From an uncultured Oscillospiraceae bacterium (GTDB lineage Bacteria; Bacillota; Clostridia; Oscillospirales; Oscillospiraceae): a stretch of 64,000 bases of DNA. Location of the stretch: the NCBI GenBank assembly GCA_947599925.1, contig CANQFT010000005.1:1-64000 (forward strand), in the 5' to 3' direction. The notes beneath the pieces are model-generated. The model was not told the DNA's origin and made no database searches. It saw only the letters and a program-made list of their open reading frames with translations. Below are positions 25,280-34,867 of this stretch, piece after piece; the first letter of the stretch is position 1; each line of letters opens with the position of its first letter. Position numbers and translations under genes: made by a program.

Positions 25280-25398
25280 GTCTTTTCCCATCCAGACTGT
25301 AACTGTCGGTCCCGGAATCGCGCCGGGTCAGCCTTTTCCCGGAGGAAAAGGGTCGCGGACTATACCGCCGGTGGGGAATTTCACCCCGCCCCAAAGAC
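25280..25398 (-). promoter_or_regulatory. FMN riboswitch (RFN element)
   Basis: All conserved blocks can be read on the minus strand: GGGGCGGGGTGAAATTCCCC, ACCGGCGGTATAGTC, AGGCTGACCCGG, GATTCCGG and ACCGACAGTTACAGTCTGGATG. It lies upstream of ribU and ends in the terminator above. Confidence 0.98.
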
Positions 25399-25423
25399 AT
25401 TGGTATTCAGTTGTTCCGACAAC

Positions 25424-25451
25424 AGTATAGCACACTTTGGGAAAAACGCAA
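25424..25451 (-). promoter_or_regulatory. Promoter of the FMN riboswitch/ribU transcript
   Basis: TTGCGT (25451-25446), 16 bp, TATACT (25429-25424), just behind the galU stop codon. Confidence 0.7.
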
Positions 25452-25458
25452 GCCTTTC

Positions 25459-26328
25459 TTACATCTCCTTGACCTTGTCCTTGAGGAAGCCCTTGAGCCA
25501 GGGGCCGATCGTGGGGTGGTCCAGGGCAAAGTCGATGGAGGCCTCCAAAAAGCCCCGGATGTTGCCCGTGTCGTACCGGCGGCCCTCAAAGTCCACCGCC
25601 ACCATATTTTTCCTGTGGCACAGCTGCCGGAGCCCGTCGGTGAGCTGGATCTCGCCCCCCACGCCGGGCTTCAGATCCTCCAGAATGTCGAAGATGCAGG
25701 GGTAGAGCACATAGCGGCCCAGGATGGCGTAGTTGGAGAAGATCTGCTCCCGGCGCGGCTTTTCCACCACGTCGCTGACGGTGAAGACGTTGCCCTCCAG
25801 GGGCTCTATCTTCACCGAGGAGTAGCGGCTGATGCTCTCGGTGGACACCTCCTGCACCCCCACGGCGGAGCACTGGTACTTCTCCGCCGCCTGGATCAGC
25901 TGGCCGATCACCGGGGTCTCAGCCCGCATGATGTCGTCCCCCAGCAACACGGCGAAGGGCTCGTTCCCCACGAAGCGGCGGGCCCGCGCGATGGCGTGGC
26001 CCAGGCCCTTGGTCTCCTTTTGCCGGACGTAGAAGATGTTGGCCAGGTCGGCGGCGCGGCGCACCTCCGCCAGCTCCCGCTCCTTGCCCGCGGCGTTGAG
26101 CCGGTCCTCCAGCTCTGGGTAGTAGTCGAAGTAGTCGTCCATGGCGGACTTGGCCCGGTTGGTGACGATGAGGATGTCCTCGATCCCGGCGGCCACCGCC
26201 TCTTCCACGATGTACTGGATGGCGGGCTTGTCCACCATGGGCAGCATTTCCTTGGGCACGGTCTTGGTGGCGGGAAGCATCCGGGTCCCCAGCCCGGCGG
26301 CGGGGATGACGGCTTTGCGTACTCTCAT
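25459..26328 (-). CDS. galU: UTP--glucose-1-phosphate uridylyltransferase
   Basis: A 289-residue nucleotidyltransferase that makes UDP-glucose for envelope glycans. KAVIPAAGLGTRMLPATKTVPKEM is the nucleotide-binding start, and VDKPAIQYIVEEAVAAGI and PFAVLLGDDI are present. The ATG has TAAGGAGGTCTTTGC upstream. It follows queT by 12 bp, so the two probably share a transcript. No terminator is visible before the ribU promoter. Confidence 0.97.
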   Translation of the reverse strand: MRVRKAVIPAAGLGTRMLPATKTVPKEMLPMVDKPAIQYIVEEAVAAGIEDILIVTNRAKSAMDDYFDYYPELEDRLNAAGKERELAEVRRAADLANIFYVRQKETKGLGHAIARARRFVGNEPFAVLLGDDIMRAETPVIGQLIQAAEKYQCSAVGVQEVSTESISRYSSVKIEPLEGNVFTVSDVVEKPRREQIFSNYAILGRYVLYPCIFDILEDLKPGVGGEIQLTDGLRQLCHRKNMVAVDFEGRRYDTGNIRGFLEASIDFALDHPTIGPWLKGFLKDKVKEM

Positions 26329-26340
26329 GCAAAGACCTCC

Positions 26341-26853
26341 TTACCTGCGCGGCGGCATAGATTGAAAATAGCTGACACGGGGCAGCAGATACAGTAGCAG
26401 CGATCCCAGCGCCACACACACGCACAGCTCCCCCACCCCCACGCTCAGGCCGTTCACCAGCCAGGCCATGGGGAGGGCGCTGGTGAAGCCGCCGACTTCG
26501 GTCCAGGCGATGGTGAAGCCCACCAGCACGGCGTTGCATACCACCGGCGGCAGCGGGGCCAGGAAGCGGTTGGGGACCTTGCTGGTCCAGAGGGCGGCGA
26601 TCAGCGTGGCCAGCGAGCCCACCACGATGTCCAGCGGGCCGTAGGGACTCAACAGGTTGGCGATCAGACAGCCCAGAAAGAGGCCGGGGACCGTACAGGG
26701 AAAGAGAAAGGGCAGCACCGTCAACGCCTCGGCAAAGCGGAACTGCACCGGACCAAAGGTGAGACCAAAGACGTCGCCAAAGTAACACATCACAGCGTAC
26801 AGCGCCGCCACCATAGCGGCCAGGGTCAGTTCCCGGACAGTGAATTTTCGCAT
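26341..26853 (-). CDS. queT: QueT-type ECF transporter S component (queuosine precursor uptake)
   Basis: A 170-residue membrane protein. LTLAAMVAALYAVMCYFG and FRFAEALTVLPFLFPCTVPGLFLGCLIANLL are hallmarks of the QueT family (COG4708). ASLATLIAA-type and PVVCNAVLVGF segments complete it. The start is the ATG at 26853, with GGAGGT 9 bp upstream. The ~130-base leader is highly structured and can pair with that site. galU follows 12 bp downstream. The ligand, probably preQ1 or a related base, is inferred from the family. Confidence 0.92.
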   Translation of the reverse strand: MRKFTVRELTLAAMVAALYAVMCYFGDVFGLTFGPVQFRFAEALTVLPFLFPCTVPGLFLGCLIANLLSPYGPLDIVVGSLATLIAALWTSKVPNRFLAPLPPVVCNAVLVGFTIAWTEVGGFTSALPMAWLVNGLSVGVGELCVCVALGSLLLYLLPRVSYFQSMPPRR

Positions 26854-26985
26854 AACAACAAAGACCTCCATTTTTTGTTTAGAGTGCCCGCGCCTGGCAC
26901 AGCGTTGGAGGTCCCTTCCCAAGAGCAAGCGCGTCTCTCCCGGCGGCATTCTCTCCAACGGTTGGACTGGGTGTGGAAACCAGTC
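26854..26985 (-). promoter_or_regulatory. Structured leader of queT, candidate translational riboswitch
   Basis: On the minus strand CGTTGGAG (26961-26954) pairs perfectly with CTCCAACG (26912-26905). That second arm is part of GACCTCCA (26915-26908), which is also perfectly complementary to TGGAGGTC at the queT ribosome binding site (26872-26865). A second small stem (GTGCC with GGCAC) is followed by an A-rich tail (TAAACAAAAAATGG). The two pairings exclude each other, as in riboswitches that act on translation. The aptamer class was not identified. Confidence 0.55.
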
Positions 26986-26991
26986 AAGTTG

Positions 26992-27020
26992 ATTATACTA
27001 CGCTTTGTCCCCGTTTGCAA
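26992..27020 (-). promoter_or_regulatory. Promoter of queT-galU
   Basis: TTGCAA (27020-27015), 17 bp, TATAAT (26997-26992). Confidence 0.78.
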
Positions 27021-27042
27021 GTTTCGCGAAATATAAACTGTA

Positions 27043-27067
27043 AAAGAAGCGGCCTCGCCGCTTCTTT
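27043..27067. repeat. Isolated H5 hairpin of the intergenic repeat family
   Basis: An 11-bp stem AAAGAAGCGGC with GCCGCTTCTTT and loop CTC. It is identical to the terminal hairpin of repeat copies B-D but stands alone behind the gap terminator. Confidence 0.75.
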
Positions 27068-27076
27068 GACAAACGA

Positions 27077-27108
27077 AGAGCCCGGAGAGGGGATCCTCTC
27101 CGGGCTCT
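27077..27108 (-). terminator. Terminator of gap
   Basis: A 14-bp GC-rich stem (27095-27108 with 27077-27090) with a GGAT loop and a weak T-run (TTCGTTTG) on the minus strand. It is followed at once by the H5-type hairpin, giving two tandem terminators. Confidence 0.85.
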
Positions 27109-27132
27109 GGAAGAGCAGGTTGGTAAACAGGC

Positions 27133-28188
<1,056 letters not shown>

Positions 28189-28199
28189 CTAACGTGCCC

Positions 28200-28228
28200 A
28201 TGATACCATATTTTGCGGCGTTTGGAAA
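28200..28228 (-). promoter_or_regulatory. Putative promoter of gap
   Basis: TTTCCA (28228-28223), 17 bp, TATCAT (28205-28200), with TGG directly before the -10 hexamer. Confidence 0.5.
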
Positions 28229-28333
28229 GAAAACTTTTGGGAATTTTTTCACAAATTTTCTCTGCCGGAGGGGAGCGTTTTTGCTCTTTTCACCGTTGGG
28301 CAGGTTTTTTTCGTCAAAATTCGACGATTTCGC

Positions 28334-28362
28334 TTGTACCTGGGCCCAGAATTTGGTATAGT
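28334..28362 (+). promoter_or_regulatory. Promoter of the sensor-kinase-like gene
   Basis: TTGTAC (28334-28339), 17 bp, TATAGT (28357-28362). Confidence 0.68.
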
Positions 28363-28423
28363 AGCAGCAGGGTCACCTGTCTCATACTATGTTCCATGGG
28401 ATTTGCACCAGGAGGTGAAAACC

Positions 28424-29452
28424 TTGACGGCAGAGACGTTCCATCAGGTATTTGACCAGTTCACCGACCCCATCCTCCTCCGCGACGCCGGAGGCTGGAT
28501 CGCCAATCCCGCCGCCCAGCGCCTGGGCCTGTCGGAAAAGGGCCTCCAGCAGCTGGAACACTGGGAAGAAAATACCCTGGCGTGGATCGCCCGGCAGTTT
28601 TATCACGTCTCCCACCAGCGGATCGACGGCGCGGCCCTTTTGATCTTGCGGTTGGACGTTTTTTTTGTCAACGCCGCGGAGAACGTGTCCACCCAGCTGC
28701 GCCTGCGGCTCCAGGGCGCCTTTGGCTGCACCGCGGACCTGAGCCAGATGGCGCCCATCCGCTCTGACTTCCAGGCGCGGGACCGTCTCAGCGGGGTCAA
28801 CCAGGAGCTCTACCGGCTGCTCCGCATGGTCCAGGAATTGGAGCTGGGCAGCTACTCCACCGCCATCCTCACCCGGTTGGAGTGCATTGACCTGGTGGAA
28901 CTTTTGAGCCAGCTGGCCGATGAACTGCGGGAGCTGTTCCGGCCGGGCGCGGTGGAACTGAAGCTGGAGCTGGAGCCGAGGGAACTCTATTTGTGCGCCG
29001 ACCAGGACAAGGTGAAGTTTCTGGTGCTGAGCCTGATCTCCAACGCCCTGGCCCACCTGCCCCAGTCCGGCGGACGGGTGACGCTGGGCCTGAAGGAGCA
29101 ACAGGAACAGGCTGTGATCTCCGTGTGCGACAACGGCGGGGGATTTTCGCCCGACCTGCTGTCCCGGCCCCTCTGGGGCGAACCCCAGCGGCTTCTGCCC
29201 GGACGGGGCCTGGGGCTGGGACTGCCCCTGGTCCAGCGCATCGCCGCCGCCCACGACGGCGCGGTGATGGTCAACCCCTCCGACCAGGGCGCCAGGGTCA
29301 CAGTGTCCCTCCCCATCGAGATCCCCAAGAACGTCTTTTCCCGGCCCGCCATACTCCGCCGGGACCCCAGCGGCTTCTCCATGGCCAAGGTACTGCTGTC
29401 CAACGCCCTGCCCCGCTCCATCTACTACCCCAACCCCGACGGCGACGACTGA
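28424..29452 (+). CDS. Sensor histidine-kinase-like protein, ATPase domain without a clear phosphoacceptor histidine
   Basis: A 342-residue soluble protein with no membrane helix. Residues 1-~110 look PAS-like (TDPILLRDAGGWIANPAAQRLGL). A helical region (about 125-165) sits where the dimerisation helices should be. An HATPase_c domain follows: N-box LISNALAHL (~205), G1 DNGGGF (~236), G2 GRGLGLGLPLVQRI (~260). The H-box would fall around DRLSGVNQELYRLLRMVQ, where no histidine is present. No response regulator is adjacent. The TTG start at 28424 follows AGGAGGTGAAAACC. It could be an ATP-dependent switch or a kinase that acts on a non-standard residue. Confidence 0.85.
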   Translation: MTAETFHQVFDQFTDPILLRDAGGWIANPAAQRLGLSEKGLQQLEHWEENTLAWIARQFYHVSHQRIDGAALLILRLDVFFVNAAENVSTQLRLRLQGAFGCTADLSQMAPIRSDFQARDRLSGVNQELYRLLRMVQELELGSYSTAILTRLECIDLVELLSQLADELRELFRPGAVELKLELEPRELYLCADQDKVKFLVLSLISNALAHLPQSGGRVTLGLKEQQEQAVISVCDNGGGFSPDLLSRPLWGEPQRLLPGRGLGLGLPLVQRIAAAHDGAVMVNPSDQGARVTVSLPIEIPKNVFSRPAILRRDPSGFSMAKVLLSNALPRSIYYPNPDGDD

Positions 29453-29454
29453 AC

Positions 29455-29773
29455 TCAAAAAAGCCTCGCAGAGTTTCGCGCCGTAAGGTGCGAAAGACAC
29501 ATAGAAAATTTTTCCGGCGGCGTGTACGTCGGAAAAAAATACAGCGAAGCGGCGAGCCGTCGTGAGCAGCCCGGATGGAGCGGAGCGAGGGCGAGCGGAG
29601 GGGCCATAGGCCCCGCAGACCAGCCCAAGTCGCAGCGAAGCCGGGCGTCGCGAACAGGCGAGGCGTGACAACTCAGCCCGCAAACGTGCGGCCCGGCCAC
29701 TTCGGTGGCCGGGGCGTGCGCTGCCGCGGGCCGCAAAAATCGTCAAAGAAGCGGCCTCGCCGCTTCTTTGACC
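29455..29773 (+). repeat. Intergenic structured repeat, copy B (long form)
   Basis: Same order as copy A: GCCTCGCAGAG, H1 (TTTCGCGCC with GGTGCGAAA), H2 (TTCCGGCG with CGTCGGAA), H3/H4 (inner CCCGGCCAC with GTGGCCGGG) and H5 (CAAAGAAGCGGC with GCCGCTTCTTTG). Between H2 and H3 lies a ~125-bp middle module shared with copy C (AGCCGTCGTGAGCAGCCCGG and GAAGCCGGGCGTCGCGAACA). The module contains a variable stem, here GGGGCC (29600-29605) with GGCCCC (29609-29614). It lies between two convergent genes and fills the gap. Confidence 0.88.
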
Positions 29774-29775
29774 TA

Positions 29776-30825
29776 TTATTGTACTTGAAAAATGTTCAGG
29801 TCCTGGGCGGTGAGGGCGTCGCGATACGGGCTCATGCCCAGGTCGTTGAGCAGGTCCAAGGTCTGCTGGGGATAGAGCTGGTAGTAATACTTGATGCCCT
29901 TGTATGTCACCATGCCGTCTCCGGGCAGAACGCCAAAGCTGATGTCGGCGTCCAGGTCCAGCTCCAGGGCCGACAGAGCGAAAAAACCCAGTTCCCGGAC
30001 CGACAGGTCGGTCTCTACATTGTCCGCGAAAATGTCCAGGAACTCGTTGACCCTGGTCACGCTGTTCCAGCTCACCAGCTTTTTGGCCAGGGCCACCAGC
30101 AATTTCTGCTGGGTCTGGATGCGGCCGATGTCGGCGTTGGCGTAGCCGGAACGGAACCGCGCCAGCTGCAGGGCCTGGGCGCCGTTGAGGTGCTGCATCC
30201 CCTTGTCCAAGTGGATGTGCAGGTCCTGGATAGGGTCGTCGTAGTTCATGTTCACCGGCACGTCGAAGTCCACACCGCCCAGGGCGTCCACCAGCGTCCG
30301 GAGCCCTTTCAGGTCCACGGTCATATAGTAGTCTATGGGAAAGCCCAGCAGTCCGGACAGCTCCTCCTTCACCTCGTCCACACCGCCCACGCCGTGGGCG
30401 GCGTTGATCTTCTTCACCGTCCGGGGCACGTCCATCAGGGTGTCCCGGGGCACGCTGACCACGCCGACGTGCTTGCCCGGCACGTCGTAAGTAGCCACCA
30501 TGATGGTGTCGGTGTTGCCGTTGCCCGCGTCCATGCCCATCACGAGGAAGGTATAGCACTGGTCCTTGTAGGTCCGGCCCTGGTCCGCCACCGGCGGCAC
30601 GGAGGGCCGCGGGGGTTCGCCCGCCTCCGGCGGCGCGGCGTTCTCCTCCTCCACCGCGGGCGCGGACGTCTGCCTGTCCACCACCGGCGGGCGCGCGAAG
30701 TGCCAATAGCCCACCACGATGACCAGCGACACGGCGAAGATCAGCCAGTAGAGGACCTTGGCGGCCAGCAGAGGCCCCCGCCAGGCGCGCGTTTTCTCTT
30801 TTTTCCGCGGACGATCCTCCGCCAT
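29776..30825 (-). CDS. LytR-CpsA-Psr (LCP) family protein
   Basis: A 349-residue membrane-anchored protein. A basic N-terminus (RPRKKEKTRAWR) is followed by one helix at about residues 22-42. The LCP domain starts near 85: DTIMVATYDVPGKHVGVVSVPRDTLMDV and DIGRIQTQQKLLVALAKK, with the conserved arginines. The known role is transfer of lipid-linked glycopolymers to peptidoglycan. The ATG at 30825 follows AGAGGTGGAGACCGT. The open frame continues upstream without a start site. It lies 38 bp behind hslO. Confidence 0.94.
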   Translation of the reverse strand: MAEDRPRKKEKTRAWRGPLLAAKVLYWLIFAVSLVIVVGYWHFARPPVVDRQTSAPAVEEENAAPPEAGEPPRPSVPPVADQGRTYKDQCYTFLVMGMDAGNGNTDTIMVATYDVPGKHVGVVSVPRDTLMDVPRTVKKINAAHGVGGVDEVKEELSGLLGFPIDYYMTVDLKGLRTLVDALGGVDFDVPVNMNYDDPIQDLHIHLDKGMQHLNGAQALQLARFRSGYANADIGRIQTQQKLLVALAKKLVSWNSVTRVNEFLDIFADNVETDLSVRELGFFALSALELDLDADISFGVLPGDGMVTYKGIKYYYQLYPQQTLDLLNDLGMSPYRDALTAQDLNIFQVQ

Positions 30826-30863
30826 ACGGTCTCCACCTCTCTCCCCTGCCGGGCCGCTCTGTC

Positions 30864-31739
30864 TCATTTGTCGGGCAGAAGCGCCTCCAACTCAGAGCGT
30901 GTAAAGTGATAAGCCTTGTCACAGAATTGACAGGTCAGTTCCGCCTCGCCCTGGTCCCGGATCAACTCGCTCAGGTCCTTGGCGCCCAGGCTCACCAGAG
31001 CCCGCTCCATGCGGTAGCGGTTGCAGGGGCAGTGGTACTTCACCGCTCCCCGCTCCAGGATCTCCAGCTCAAAGCCGGACAGGACCCGGCGCAGGACCCC
31101 TTCCCCGTCCAGCCCCGCCTCCAGCGCGGCGGTGATGGGACCAAGGGCGGCCACTCCCGCTTCAATGCGGTCGATGTCGGCGTCCGTGGCGCCGGGCAAC
31201 AGCTGGATCAGGTAGCCCCCGGCCTTCTTCACCGAGCAGTCGGTGTCCACCAGCACCCCCAAGGCGCAGGCGGTGGGGACCTGCTCGCTGACGGCGAAAT
31301 AGCTGGTCACGTCCTCGGCGATCTCGCCGGAGACCAGAGGCACGGTGCCCACATAGGGCTCCTTGAGGCCGATGTCCTTGATCACGGTCAGCGTGCCGCT
31401 CCGCCCCACGCCCAGGCCCACGTCCAACTTCCCCGGTTCTTTCAGCGGCAGTTCCACCGCGGGGTCGCCCACATAGCCCCGGACCCAGCCGTTGCAGTCG
31501 GACACCGCCATCACCGTGCCCAGCGGCCCGCCGCCTTTGACGGTGAGGGTGACGGCCCCTTGCTCCTCCTTGAGCTGGCTGCCCATCATGGACGCGGCCA
31601 TGAGTGCCCGCCCCAGGGCCGCCGTGGCCAGCGGGGCCATCCGGTGGATGGTCCGGGCCCGCTCCACCAGTTCTCTGGCTGTAATGGCGATGGCCTTTAC
31701 ATGGCCTGATTTATCTATTGCACGGATGGTTTCATCCAC
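30864..31739 (-). CDS. hslO: Redox-regulated chaperone Hsp33
   Basis: A 291-residue cytoplasmic holdase activated by oxidation. The core domain (VKAIAITARELVERARTIHRMAPLATAALGRAL) is complete. The C-terminal zinc switch is intact: CPCNRYR and CQFCDKAYHF supply four cysteines. The GTG start overlaps the methyltransferase gene by 8 bp. AGAAGGGGACGAGCC lies upstream. Confidence 0.97.
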   Translation of the reverse strand: MDETIRAIDKSGHVKAIAITARELVERARTIHRMAPLATAALGRALMAASMMGSQLKEEQGAVTLTVKGGGPLGTVMAVSDCNGWVRGYVGDPAVELPLKEPGKLDVGLGVGRSGTLTVIKDIGLKEPYVGTVPLVSGEIAEDVTSYFAVSEQVPTACALGVLVDTDCSVKKAGGYLIQLLPGATDADIDRIEAGVAALGPITAALEAGLDGEGVLRRVLSGFELEILERGAVKYHCPCNRYRMERALVSLGAKDLSELIRDQGEAELTCQFCDKAYHFTRSELEALLPDK

Positions 31740-32493
31740 GGCTCGTCCCCTTCTTTCGCGCCAAAAAAAGCACCCTGTCGTCGCCGGTCCTGGGCGCCCG
31801 CCGCGTGCCCCAGGCGTAGGTCTTCACGGCGGTGAATCCGGCCTGGGTCAGCATGGCCCGCAGTTCTTCCAGCTCATAGGCCCGCTCCTCGTGCTCCTCA
31901 ACGCCCCGCTCCCAGCCGCCTTCGCTCCGGCGGCGGAAAATGTCCATGTAGTAGGCGCAGACCTTCCGGCGCGGAAAGTACTCGCCCTGCCAGACGCAGT
32001 AGGTGTTGTCCGTCTCGTCCATGAACACCTGGCCGTCCATGGCCGCCAACGCCTCCGGCGTGCGGACGTCAAAGAGGAACAGACCGCCGGGCACAAGGAA
32101 GGTGTGTACCCGCCGAAAGGCCCGCCGAAGCTCGGTCACACGGGTCACATAGTTCACGCTGTCCAGAGAGGAGACGCACACGTCCATGGTGCCGTAGAGG
32201 TCCAGCCGGTCCATGCTCTGGCACAAAAACAGCGGCGGCGTGCCGCCAAAATTCTCGTCGCCCTTGTTCCTGGCCTGGGCCAGCATTTCCTGGGACAAGT
32301 CCACGCCGATGGTCTCGTAGCCCCGCTCCGCCAGCATCCAGGTCAAAGTGGCCGTGCCACAGCCCAGGTCCACCACGGTCTTGACCGGACAGCGGGCCTG
32401 GGAGAAGAAACTCTCCAGATAGTCGCAGGCGCGGACATAGTCCACGTCCCAGGTCAGGGCATCATAGCTTGACGCCAGAAAGCTGTAATTCAT
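31732..32493 (-). CDS. Class I SAM-dependent methyltransferase
   Basis: A 253-residue enzyme. Motif I is VVDLGCGTATLTWMLAERGYETIGVDLS, the acidic motif II follows, and SSLDSVNYVT sits in the post-I region. The N-terminus YSFLASSYDALTWDVDYV resembles small-molecule methyltransferases of the YrrT/Methyltransf_25 type. The substrate is unknown. The ATG at 32493 overlaps the stop of the upstream regulator gene (ATGA), which suggests coupled expression of regulator, methyltransferase and hslO. Confidence 0.9.
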   Translation of the reverse strand: MNYSFLASSYDALTWDVDYVRACDYLESFFSQARCPVKTVVDLGCGTATLTWMLAERGYETIGVDLSQEMLAQARNKGDENFGGTPPLFLCQSMDRLDLYGTMDVCVSSLDSVNYVTRVTELRRAFRRVHTFLVPGGLFLFDVRTPEALAAMDGQVFMDETDNTYCVWQGEYFPRRKVCAYYMDIFRRRSEGGWERGVEEHEERAYELEELRAMLTQAGFTAVKTYAWGTRRAPRTGDDRVLFLARKKGTSRG

Positions 32494-32804
32494 GCCTTGG
32501 CCCTTTCCTCCGCCCACATGGGCCGTACCCGCGGCAACACCTGCTGGTAGCCGTCCGCGCCGTAGTGAAGGGCCCGGTTGACCCGGCTGATGGTGGCCGA
32601 GGAGGCGCCGGTGCGCTCCAGGATGTCGTTGTAGATCATCCCCTCATCCAGCAGCAGGGCGACCTCGAACCGCTGCTCCATGGCCTTCAGCTCCGCCACG
32701 GTACACAGGTCCTGGAAAAAGCGCTTGCACTCCTCCACGGTCTGGAGGGACAGGATGGTGCGGTAGAGGATGTCGCTGTGGACCTTCTGCTCATTCTTTG
32801 TCAA
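32490..32804 (-). CDS. YerC/TrpR-family DNA-binding regulator
   Basis: A 104-residue protein of the TrpR/YerC/YecD family. The stretch SLQTVEECKRFFQDLCTVAELKAMEQRFEVALLL and the HTH DILERTGASSATISRVNRAL are typical. The target operon is probably its own. TTG start at 32804 with GGGAGGGGTCTGTT upstream. The tail (PRVRPMWAEERAKA) is variable. Confidence 0.92.
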   Translation of the reverse strand: MTKNEQKVHSDILYRTILSLQTVEECKRFFQDLCTVAELKAMEQRFEVALLLDEGMIYNDILERTGASSATISRVNRALHYGADGYQQVLPRVRPMWAEERAKA

Positions 32805-32958
32805 AACAGACCCCTCCCAACAGGTTTTTGGCTTTTATATTTTACCGCAATAAAGCACGAAAGTAAAGGGGGTTTGAAAAAAATTCTCCCGGACCCTGGG
32901 CGATCTCTTTCAGCGGCGCGGCGGTGGGGCGGGAAAGGGAGATCTTTTCCGACGCGGC

Positions 32959-32988
32959 TTGACAAGGCTCTCCCCTCTATGGTTAAAT
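32959..32988 (+). promoter_or_regulatory. Promoter of fhs
   Basis: TTGACA (32959-32964), 18 bp, TTAAAT (32983-32988). The leader before AGAGAGGAG is short. Confidence 0.6.
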
Positions 32989-33022
32989 GGTATCAATTAT
33001 CCGAGAGAGGAGTTTTGCCCCT

Positions 33023-34690
33023 ATGACCGACATTGAGATCGCCCAGAGCTGTCAGATGGAACACATCACCGCCATCGCCGCCAAAGCGGGGGTGGACAGC
33101 AGGTATCTGGAGCAGTACGGCAACTACAAGGCCAAGGTGGACTACCGGATGCTCTCCGACCTGAAAGACAGGCCCGACGGCAAGCTGATCCTGGTCACCG
33201 CCATCACCCCCACCCCCGCCGGAGAGGGCAAGACCACCACCAGCGTGGGTCTGGCCGACGGACTGCGGAAGATCGGCAAAAACGCCGTGGCCGCCCTGCG
33301 GGAGCCCTCCCTGGGCCCCGTGTTCGGCATCAAGGGCGGCGCCGCCGGCGGCGGCTACGCCCAGGTGGTGCCCATGGAGGACATCAACCTCCACTTCACC
33401 GGGGACTTCCACGCCATCGGCGCGGCCAACAACCTGTTGGCGGCCATGCTGGACAACCACATCCAGCAGGGCAACGCCCTTGGCATCGACCCCAAGGCCA
33501 TCACCTGGAAGCGCTGTGTGGACATGAACGACCGCCAGCTGCGGCACATCGTAGACGGTCTGGGCGGACGGCTCCAGGGCGTGCCCCGTGAGGACGGCTT
33601 TGACATCACCGTAGCCAGCGAGATCATGGCCGTTTTGTGTCTGGCCGGCGACATCCCCGACCTGAAAGCCCGGCTGGCCCGCGTCATCGTGGGCTACACT
33701 TACGACGGCAAGCCCGTTACCGCCCACGACCTGAAGGCCGAGGGCGCTATGGCCGCGCTCTTGAAGGACGCGCTCAAGCCCAACCTGGTCCAGACCCTGG
33801 AGGGCACCCCCGTCTTTATCCACGGCGGGCCCTTCGCCAACATCGCCCACGGCTGCAACAGCGTCACCGCTACCCGCATGGCCTTGAAGCTGGGGGACTA
33901 CACCGTCACCGAGGCGGGCTTTGCCGCCGATCTGGGTGCGGAGAAGTTTTTGGACATCAAGTGCCGCATGGCGGGCCTCAAGCCCAACGCGGTGGTGATG
34001 GTGGCCACGGTGCGCGCCCTCAAGTATCACGGCGGCGTGGCCAAGGCCGACTTGAACAAGGAGGACCTGCCGGCTCTGGAAAAGGGTCTGCCCAACCTCC
34101 TCCAGCACGTCTCCAACATCAAGGATGTGTACGGCCTGCCCTGCGTGGTGGCCATCAACGCCTTCCCCACCGACACCAGGGCCGAGCTGGACCTGGTGGA
34201 GCGAAAGTGCAGAGAGCTGGGGGTCAACGTGGCCCTCAGCGAAGTGTGGGCCAAGGGCGGCCAGGGCGGTACGGCGCTGGCCGAGGAGGTGGTCCGGCTG
34301 TGCGAACAGCCCAGCGATTTCCAGTACAGCTATCCCCTGGAGACCTCCATCGAGGAAAAGCTGGCCCTGATCTGCAAGCGGATCTACCACGCCGACGGCG
34401 TGGAGCTCACCGCGGGCGCCAAGAAACAGGCCAAGCAGCTGGAGGATCTGGGCTTTGGCGGTCTTCCCATCTGCATGGCCAAGACCCAGTACTCCTTCTC
34501 CGACGACCCCGCCCTGCTGGGCGCGCCCAGCGGTTTCACCGTCACGGTGCGGAACCTGAAGGTCTCCGCCGGAGCGGGCTTCATCGTGGCCCTCACCGGG
34601 GACATCATGACCATGCCGGGGCTGCCCAAGGTCCCCGCCGCGGAGAGCATCGACGTGGACGAGACGGGCAGGATCACGGGGCTGTTCTGA
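33023..34690 (+). CDS. fhs: Formate--tetrahydrofolate ligase
   Basis: A 555-residue enzyme that makes 10-formyl-THF from formate, THF and ATP. The P-loop-like ATP site [19 protein letters not shown] is near residue 65, and [26 protein letters not shown] follows. The C-terminal [18 protein letters not shown] is standard. Length and motifs are complete. GAGAGGAGTTTTGCCCCT precedes the ATG. No folD/fchA or Wood-Ljungdahl genes are next to it, so its use for acetogenesis or purine synthesis is open. Confidence 0.98.
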   Translation: MTDIEIAQSCQMEHITAIAAKAGVDSRYLEQYGNYKAKVDYRMLSDLKDRPDGKLILVTAITPTPAGEGKTTTSVGLADGLRKIGKNAVAALREPSLGPVFGIKGGAAGGGYAQVVPMEDINLHFTGDFHAIGAANNLLAAMLDNHIQQGNALGIDPKAITWKRCVDMNDRQLRHIVDGLGGRLQGVPREDGFDITVASEIMAVLCLAGDIPDLKARLARVIVGYTYDGKPVTAHDLKAEGAMAALLKDALKPNLVQTLEGTPVFIHGGPFANIAHGCNSVTATRMALKLGDYTVTEAGFAADLGAEKFLDIKCRMAGLKPNAVVMVATVRALKYHGGVAKADLNKEDLPALEKGLPNLLQHVSNIKDVYGLPCVVAINAFPTDTRAELDLVERKCRELGVNVALSEVWAKGGQGGTALAEEVVRLCEQPSDFQYSYPLETSIEEKLALICKRIYHADGVELTAGAKKQAKQLEDLGFGGLPICMAKTQYSFSDDPALLGAPSGFTVTVRNLKVSAGAGFIVALTGDIMTMPGLPKVPAAESIDVDETGRITGLF

Positions 34691-34713
34691 ACATCTCTCC
34701 GCTGTCCCTCACC

Positions 34714-34753
34714 AAAGCGGCGCTTCGGGCCAAGGGTCCGGGCGCCGCTTTTC
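34714..34753 (+). terminator. Terminator of fhs
   Basis: A 10-bp stem AAAGCGGCGC (34714-34723) with GCGCCGCTTT (34742-34751), an 18-base structured loop and a short T-run. Confidence 0.75.
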
Positions 34754-34867
34754 CGTTCCCGCAGAGGCGCCTCACCTTTCCCGGTGGGGCGGCATAGGTT
34801 GTTTTGGGGGCCATCTGCCCCCGATGGGGAGACGGCCATCCCAATCCTTGGGATTGGAGGGAGACCC

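Noticed and set aside
26905..26961. THF riboswitch upstream of queT.
   Set aside because: The GGAGAG-like start and CTCC closing arm are suggestive, but the ~57-base domain is too short and lacks the conserved internal blocks of the THF class.
29575..30909. Open frames beginning MERSEG inside repeat copies B and C.
   Set aside because: The frame shifts between copies B and C after the first few codons, there is no ribosome binding site, and the hairpins explain the conservation better.
32903..32945. Hairpin GATCTCTTTC with GAAAGGGAGATC upstream of the fhs promoter.
   Set aside because: It lies between divergent genes, upstream of both transcripts, so neither a terminator nor a leader role fits. 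It was kept out of the feature list for lack of support.
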